Assembly: GCA_902788315.1 (NCBI GenBank)
Contig: CADAJS010000003.1
Location: 60,581-124,580 of the forward strand
DNA from: an uncultured Bacteroidales bacterium
GTDB lineage: Bacteria; Bacteroidota; Bacteroidia; Bacteroidales; Bacteroidaceae
DNA length: 64,000 bases
Reading direction: 5' to 3'
Below, one piece after another: positions 59,901 through 64,000 of the stretch. How positions within the stretch are numbered: position 1 is the stretch's first letter; each line of letters begins with the position of its first letter. A program made the translations under genes and the position numbers. The notes below the pieces were generated by a model. That model had not been told where the DNA came from and ran no database searches. It worked only from the letters and a program-made list of their open reading frames with translations.

Positions 59901-62900
59901 TGGGCGCAGACGGTATCTCCAGCATAACCACGAAGGGAGCAAAGGCCATCGTCACCAACTGCTACGGTGGTGAGGACATTACCGGCATCACCGCCACTGG
60001 CGAACTCTGCCGCAAGCTCAACGCCAGCGAGACCATCTACTATCAGACACTCGGCGAGGATGCTTATCCCGTACTGGACAGCACCCACAAGCCCGTGTAC
60101 CTGCTGGCCGACGGCACATACGCAAACTCCAACTACGTGGAGGGTCAGTATCAGATCTCCACGCTGGCCGACTTCAAGGAATTCGTTCAGCGCGTGAACG
60201 GCGGCGATGTGAACGCCAACGCCACGCTGATTGCCGACATCGACTACGGCACGGAGAACACCATGATTGGCACCGCCGACACCGAGGCTGGTTCCTACAA
60301 GGGCACCTTCGACGGACAGGGCCACACCATCAACATCAACATGACCGGTACGGCTGACTACCAGACGCTGTTCAAGTATGTAGGTGCTCGCGGTGTGATT
60401 AAGAACCTCGTAGTGAAAGGCACCATCACCAGCGCCTATAAGTTTATGTCGGCAATCGCCGGCGACTGCCACGGAACCATCGAGAACTGCGTGGCCGACG
60501 TGACCTTCAACAGCTCTATCGAGGGCGACGGTACACACGGCGGTCTTGTAGGTCGTGCCATGAACGGCGCCTTCATCGTAAACTGTCTTGCTAAGACCAC
60601 AATGAACGCTCCCACCACCAGCATGAGCGGCGGTCTCGCAGGCTGGATGAACGGCAAGGCCTCTTTCGAGAACTGTCTGAACATCAACGACTGGACAATC
60701 GACGAGTCTGGCTGCTTCACCGTAGGACGTAACGCAGCGTCCAATCTGGGTCGTGCTTACAACGTATTCTACCTGAACAAGCTGGGTGACACGCTGGGTG
60801 GCACACAGATTACCGCCGACGACCTCAAGAGCGGCAAGGTATGCTTCATGCTGAACACCGACCAGAGCAACATCCAGTGGACTCAGAACATCGGCGAGGA
60901 CGACTATCCCGTGCCCTTCAAGACCCGTGGCCAGGTATATTGCTCCATGAACACCAAGTGCGATGGTACCTGCATTGTCGTAGAGGACAACGAAGATGAT
61001 GAGACATACAGCAATACTCCCGCTGCCGGCGTGCCCACCAAGCACGACCTGCACGCAGGCTTCTGCTCCGTATGCGAGGGCGTGAACAACAATGTGCCCG
61101 GCATCACCACCGATAACGCCTCCTGCAAGAACCGGAACTACAAGGGCTACTGGGATCCCAACTTCGTGAAGCGTGACACGGACGGCTACTTCATGGCCAA
61201 GACGGTTGACGACATGATCTGGCTGGCATGCACCGAGCCTATGTATAATGAGAAGTTCTCTGTCAAGCTGATGAACGACATCGACTACAGCGCCGAGGGT
61301 TGGTGGCTGAACTCCACCAACTGGTATGGCGGCGTGCTCGACGGACAGGGCCACAAGCTCACCATCGACATTGCAGGTGCAGGCGACCTGACTGCCCTCT
61401 GCCCCATGCTCTCCGGTGATGTGAAGAACATCTGGATTGACGGTAAGGTTTCCTCTTCCCGCACCTTCGCCGGCACAATCTTCGGTGAGACGCAGAACGA
61501 TGCCACACGTGGCAACGGCCACGCCACGATGACCAACGTGGTCAGCACAGTGACCGTGACCAATACCGGTTCTGGAGACACCACCACTGGTGGTCTCGGC
61601 GGACGCGCCACATGCGAGTGCTTCCTGACCAACTGTATCTTCGCCGGTAAGCTCGAGGCACCGAGTGCCAACTCCAACGGCGGACTCATTGGATGGGCCA
61701 GCACAACAACCCACATGAACAACTGTATCCAGATTGGCGAGTACAACACTGGTGCAAACGGCTGCTACACCATCGCCCGCAATCCCGGCAACGTGGCATA
61801 CGACGGTCCCGTCTTCTATCTGAACGAACTGGGCACCACTGCCGCCGGCGCCACCAAGATTGAGGCTGCCGACATCGCATCCGGCGCGCTGGCCTTCAAG
61901 GCCAACGGTGACCAGAGCGCCATCAGCTGGTTCCAGACGCTGCCCGGCGATGCATTCCCCGTGCCCTTCGCAGACCACGGACAGGTATATGCAAAGCCCG
62001 AAAACGGCTACCGCTGCGACGCCACACCTCTGGGCGACGTGGTCTATACGAACGAAGCACAGACGATGAACATCCCCGACCATCAGTTCGCCGAGGGCTT
62101 CTGCACCGTATGTAACAATCTGCAGCCCGACTACATGACTCCCAATGCCGATGGCTTCTATGAGCTGACCAACGGTCACGAACTCGCATGGTTCAGCCAC
62201 AAGGTATCCGATGAGAAGAAGCCTGGCCTGAACACCCTCTTGAAGAACGACATCACGATGACCGACGCTGACAACGCACTGTTCGTGGGTATCGGCAACG
62301 CTGGCGATGTAGCCTACACCGGCACATTCGACGGACAGGGCTACACCATCGACAACCTGAAGATCAGCCGCGGTTCCTACTCCGGTCTGATATGCTACGC
62401 CAACGGCGGTGCCACGGTGAAGAACCTCATCCTCGGCAAGGACTGCGAGATCAAGGCCACCGACGGCTACACCGGCATCATCGGCGGTAGCGTGAGCGGC
62501 GCCAACGGCACCGTGACGATGGATCGTCTGGGCTTCGAGGGAACCTCCATCGCAGGCGGCCCCAACGCAGCCGGTATCATCGGCGTGAACATGGGTAGCA
62601 ATGCCACCTTCGTAATCACCAACTGCTATGTAACGGGTACCGTCCAGGGCGGACGCGAGAGCGCTGCCATCACCGGATGGACAGGCGGTGCCAAGAGCAC
62701 GCTGGCCAACTGCTGGAGCACGGCTACCGTGAGCGGCAACGACGAAGGCAAGGACTTCTTCCGCAACGACGAGACCGTACCGACGAACTGCTACAACCAC
62801 ATTGACCACGCCGGCACCGGCAAGCTGAATGTATTTACTGCCGAGCAGCTGAAGAGCGGCGAGTTGGCCTACACGATGGGCGGCGTATGGCGCCAGACCA

Positions 62901-63457
62901 TCGGACAGGACGAGCACCCCGTATTCGACGAGACTCACGGTATCGTGAAGCCCATTGAGGCTACTGGCTATGCCACGTTGTATCTGCCCGAGACCAGCGT
63001 TGTCATCCCGACTGGCGTGACCGCCTACACGGGCCTGATTGACACGCCTTGGATTGCCCTGCGTCCGATCACCAACATCATCTCAGCCGCCACGCCCGTC
63101 GTGCTGCAGGGCGCTCAGGGCTTCTACAGCTTCGTGCCCACAGCCGAGGTGACCGAGGTAGCCGAGAACGACCTGAAGGGTACTGCCGAGCCTCTGACCA
63201 CCGACGGCACACAATATGTGCTGGCCGAGAAGGACGGCGTAGTGGGCTTCTACGAGGCCACTGGCACCATCCCCGCCGGCAAGGCTTACATTGAGTACAT
63301 CGGCGCTGGCATCAAGGGCTTCACGCTCCAGGGCACTGGCATCGAGAACCTCAACGGCGACGAGCAGGAGACCGTCATCTACGACCTCGGCGGCCGCCGC
63401 GTACAGAAGGCCCAGAAGGGCATCTATATCATTAATGGTAAGAAGGTACTGAAATAA
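56981..63457 (+). CDS. 2158-residue modular repeat surface protein
   Basis: Signal peptide (MKMKRFSLMLAALAGMVGLAYA), then an F5/8-type discoidin-like domain (residues ~25-185: MWWQADLNRDDVTAFVM, VHISTDGTNWTKC, YVRFIVRRS). Six repeat modules follow, each with a xDGxYxIxNxxQLxWFA block, an LTADIDM block and a GTFDGQGHTI block like GLUG motifs, suggesting a long beta-helix. Five are preceded by H-x-F/Y-x-D/E-G-x-C-x-x-C, such as HTYVDGFCSECG and HQFADGFCTVC. The C-terminus ends VIYDLGGRRVQKAQKGIYII then NGKKVLK, a Por-secretion/CTD-like tail common in Prevotella. It likely binds glycans or hosts at the surface. A hairpin and a small peptide gene follow. Confidence 0.85.
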   Translation: MKMKRFSLMLAALAGMVGLAYADVTYDPAAKLITDATQLSTNCLWTDEYGLDKTLDGDLVSHFHSDAAEGRDFHSTDMWWQADLNRDDVTAFVMTLNPRTGDEVRDKGWDQRPDKIEVHISTDGTNWTKCITLTGKHVQNDFEPDVYYVDMTTAHRYVRFIVRRSVKDDLRYFNFSEFQMYKSESGLHTHTYVDGFCSECGMRQTDYMQPDEGGYYNIGNVAQLRWFAGTVNDGEKAVNGRLTADIAMAGASWTPIGVGPTYNKTDNAEGVGNAGFAGTFDGQGHTIDGFTINEESEAVGLFGVVTGTVKNVNVNGVTFNATKDCRAGGLAGTVTATTTSAGLIENCSVRNSSILTGSRVCGGLVGAVCGGTVKACYALGNTLSGYGDRFGGISGDSRNDNGWNGTIISCYTDFPRVTSSQAGTTINSVAGVTAEILASGELAFQLNGYSSEAADVVWYQKIGTDTAPVTDATHGVVYTATQYRCDRVIIGDVKFTNNANDATTIPDHQFADGFCTVCNSLDMAYMQPVEGFYEIGTPAQLVWFSAFVNLGNTGANAKLTADIDMSGVKNFTPISSYSDTAGYPQLSYGGTFDGQGHEISNLTVTQDDPYELGLFGRMNGATVKNVGFVNANITSNASIRVGVLSGEAVTSNITNVYSRGNIVLTTSHEQHSGISGEAHQSNLTNCWSTYEGNLAMGSVASTPNCYGYKDVAEKAATGELCYLLNGSKSEDVVWYQTLGENGDAYPVLDATHGIVYVANEKNCDGSYKDDALTYSNTEGKQDEHVFVDGICSVCENVDMNFAELKDDYYQIGNLAQFKWFAALVKAGNYKVNAALTADIDLAGIDFEPIGPSHGNNTTAYRGKFNGQGHTISNVTIHRDASSDIYVGLFSCVCNGLVENLIVKNVNITTEAETAIATGSIIGRNSSSTLRNLVALDVTFNLKTIGTKSKGSGGIIGYMSDAVVSTLDNSYTNFVGADGISSITTKGAKAIVTNCYGGEDITGITATGELCRKLNASETIYYQTLGEDAYPVLDSTHKPVYLLADGTYANSNYVEGQYQISTLADFKEFVQRVNGGDVNANATLIADIDYGTENTMIGTADTEAGSYKGTFDGQGHTININMTGTADYQTLFKYVGARGVIKNLVVKGTITSAYKFMSAIAGDCHGTIENCVADVTFNSSIEGDGTHGGLVGRAMNGAFIVNCLAKTTMNAPTTSMSGGLAGWMNGKASFENCLNINDWTIDESGCFTVGRNAASNLGRAYNVFYLNKLGDTLGGTQITADDLKSGKVCFMLNTDQSNIQWTQNIGEDDYPVPFKTRGQVYCSMNTKCDGTCIVVEDNEDDETYSNTPAAGVPTKHDLHAGFCSVCEGVNNNVPGITTDNASCKNRNYKGYWDPNFVKRDTDGYFMAKTVDDMIWLACTEPMYNEKFSVKLMNDIDYSAEGWWLNSTNWYGGVLDGQGHKLTIDIAGAGDLTALCPMLSGDVKNIWIDGKVSSSRTFAGTIFGETQNDATRGNGHATMTNVVSTVTVTNTGSGDTTTGGLGGRATCECFLTNCIFAGKLEAPSANSNGGLIGWASTTTHMNNCIQIGEYNTGANGCYTIARNPGNVAYDGPVFYLNELGTTAAGATKIEAADIASGALAFKANGDQSAISWFQTLPGDAFPVPFADHGQVYAKPENGYRCDATPLGDVVYTNEAQTMNIPDHQFAEGFCTVCNNLQPDYMTPNADGFYELTNGHELAWFSHKVSDEKKPGLNTLLKNDITMTDADNALFVGIGNAGDVAYTGTFDGQGYTIDNLKISRGSYSGLICYANGGATVKNLILGKDCEIKATDGYTGIIGGSVSGANGTVTMDRLGFEGTSIAGGPNAAGIIGVNMGSNATFVITNCYVTGTVQGGRESAAITGWTGGAKSTLANCWSTATVSGNDEGKDFFRNDETVPTNCYNHIDHAGTGKLNVFTAEQLKSGELAYTMGGVWRQTIGQDEHPVFDETHGIVKPIEATGYATLYLPETSVVIPTGVTAYTGLIDTPWIALRPITNIISAATPVVLQGAQGFYSFVPTAEVTEVAENDLKGTAEPLTTDGTQYVLAEKDGVVGFYEATGTIPAGKAYIEYIGAGIKGFTLQGTGIENLNGDEQETVIYDLGGRRVQKAQKGIYIINGKKVLK

Positions 63458-63469
63458 CCTCTCCCCCCT

Positions 63470-63494
63470 GCCCCTCCCCTCAATAGGGAGGGGC
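63470..63494 (+). terminator. GC palindrome after the giant gene
   Basis: GCCCCTCCC (63470-63478) pairs with GGGAGGGGC (63486-63494). No T-run follows, so termination may be incomplete. It is also a copy of the CCCTCCCC family. Confidence 0.5.
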
Positions 63495-63554
63495 GGGATT
63501 ACTATTACTGAATTAAAACGAAAGTAGTAACCGATTAAACAAAATCCTCCGAAC

Positions 63555-63607
63555 CTCCCCTTGCGGGGGAACAGCACAGAGCGTACTTTCCTCCCTGCAA
63601 GGGGGAG
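63555..63607. repeat. GC palindromic element before the 52-residue peptide gene
   Basis: CTCCCCTTGC (63555-63564) pairs with GCAAGGGGGAG (63597-63607), with an inner CCCC-TTGC-GGGG. It lies 23 bases before the ATG of the peptide. Confidence 0.5.
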
Positions 63608-63629
63608 CGGACAGGGGTCTTTTTAAAAC

Positions 63630-63788
63630 ATGAACTACATTAAGCCAAACATGGAAGTCCGTGACGCTTCCGCCACCGAGATGCTGGCAGCCAGCCTGCC
63701 CATCGGCGAGGGCACCGTTGATGGCGGTGATGCCCTGACGAAAGAGAACAAGTGGGACATCTTCGACGAAGAAGAGGTCAAGGAATAA
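63630..63788 (+). CDS. Acidic 52-residue peptide of unknown function
   Basis: ATG at 63630, TAA at 63786. The product starts MNYIKPNMEVRDASATEM, continues LAASLPIGEGTVDGG and ends KWDIFDEEEVKE. It has no signal peptide or membrane segment. The layout (MxYxKPxxEV start, ASATEMLAASLP middle, Gly/Asp-rich and very acidic end) recalls short peptides found in many Prevotella and Bacteroides genomes, some considered as exported or modified peptide precursors; I cannot assign a family. It is 172 bases after the giant gene and has a strong terminator. Confidence 0.65.
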   Translation: MNYIKPNMEVRDASATEMLAASLPIGEGTVDGGDALTKENKWDIFDEEEVKE

Positions 63789-63812
63789 GATCCACTCTAT
63801 CCATTAACCCGA

Positions 63813-63848
63813 GCGAGGGGCGTGCCATGTATGTGGCACGCCCCTCGC
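63813..63848. terminator. Strong terminator after the 52-residue peptide
   Basis: A perfect 15-bp stem (GCGAGGGGCGTGCCA with its complement) and six-base loop, followed by GTATTTCATATT. From here to the window end no gene is seen. Confidence 0.75.
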
Positions 63849-64000
63849 GTATTTCATATTGCCTCCCCACCGCCGTCTCCCCTACTCGGCAGAAGCATAA
63901 TCCCGAATCGGTCAATAGCGTTATGATGATAATGACGTTTATTTTTGAGCAGATGTCTTGTTACTTTGAGGGAGCAATGGGGTTCCATTGTAACCGAAAA

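Noticed and set aside
59870..62938. Minus-strand open frame of 1022 codons inside the giant gene
   Set aside because: It is a shadow of the repeat-rich plus-strand gene; no start signal or known motif.
63930..63980. Possible promoter near the right edge
   Set aside because: TTACTTTG has no proper TA at the start of the -7 box and the downstream gene is outside the window.

Overview
The window looks like a chromosome segment from a high-GC member of the Bacteroidales, most likely Prevotellaceae. Evidence is the Bacteroidota promoter pattern (TTTG or TTG, 19-20 bases, TAnnTTTG) at more than ten places, few Shine-Dalgarno sites, many lipoproteins, type V (FimA/Mfa) fimbrillins, GH92/GH125 mannosidases, an HU-HIG/smalltalk/P5 gene set and a rhaB-rhaA-rhaT-rhaD operon. 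No rRNA, tRNA or CRISPR array was seen.

Region 1 (1-16.0 kb, minus strand) is a large type V pilus locus. In transcription order it has a DUF3575/OmpA-like protein, an ORF6N protein, an AT-richer fimbrillin, a PIN-toxin/antitoxin pair, a FimB/Mfa2-type anchor, five more fimbrillin-like lipoproteins, and a glycine-rich surface protein cut by the window edge. All six fimbrillins carry a Thr-Arg dipeptide after the lipobox; the anchor has none in the same place.

Region 2 (16.4-19.2 kb) holds DUF4248, HU-HIG, a 35-residue smalltalk peptide, a P5-like protein and an S24/LexA-type repressor with a palindrome over its promoter. Region 3 (19.3-32 kb, minus) has a detached fragment of a glycine-rich surface protein, cutC, a HerA-like ATPase, a transglutaminase-like lipoprotein, a four-helix-bundle protein, GH125 and GH92 mannosidases, a YoeB-like toxin with its antitoxin, and groES-groEL.

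Region 4 (32-43 kb) starts with a non-coding composite of 22-bp repeats behind a good promoter. It continues with a membrane protein coupled to a YhaM-like nuclease, an outer-membrane barrel protein, a LAB_N protein, an ArnT-like glycosyltransferase, a Tat-exported phosphoesterase, an HD protein and a GT2. Region 5 (43.7-51.9 kb, plus) is an MFS transporter, the L-rhamnose operon, a DUF418 protein and a PI-PLC/GDPD-like lipase. Region 6 (52-64 kb, plus) is rpsO behind a duplicated promoter, YfhO, DUF4838, a 2158-residue repeat surface protein and a 52-residue acidic peptide.

Three repeat families run through the window: 9-bp arrays (ACTATAG and CTCGGAG flavours) in intergenic and coding DNA; 22-bp arrays with an ACGCCTC core in three leader regions; and GC-rich CCCTCCCC/GGGGAGGG palindromes, one of them in frame inside a gene. 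The 22-bp and 9-bp families are the least explained content here.
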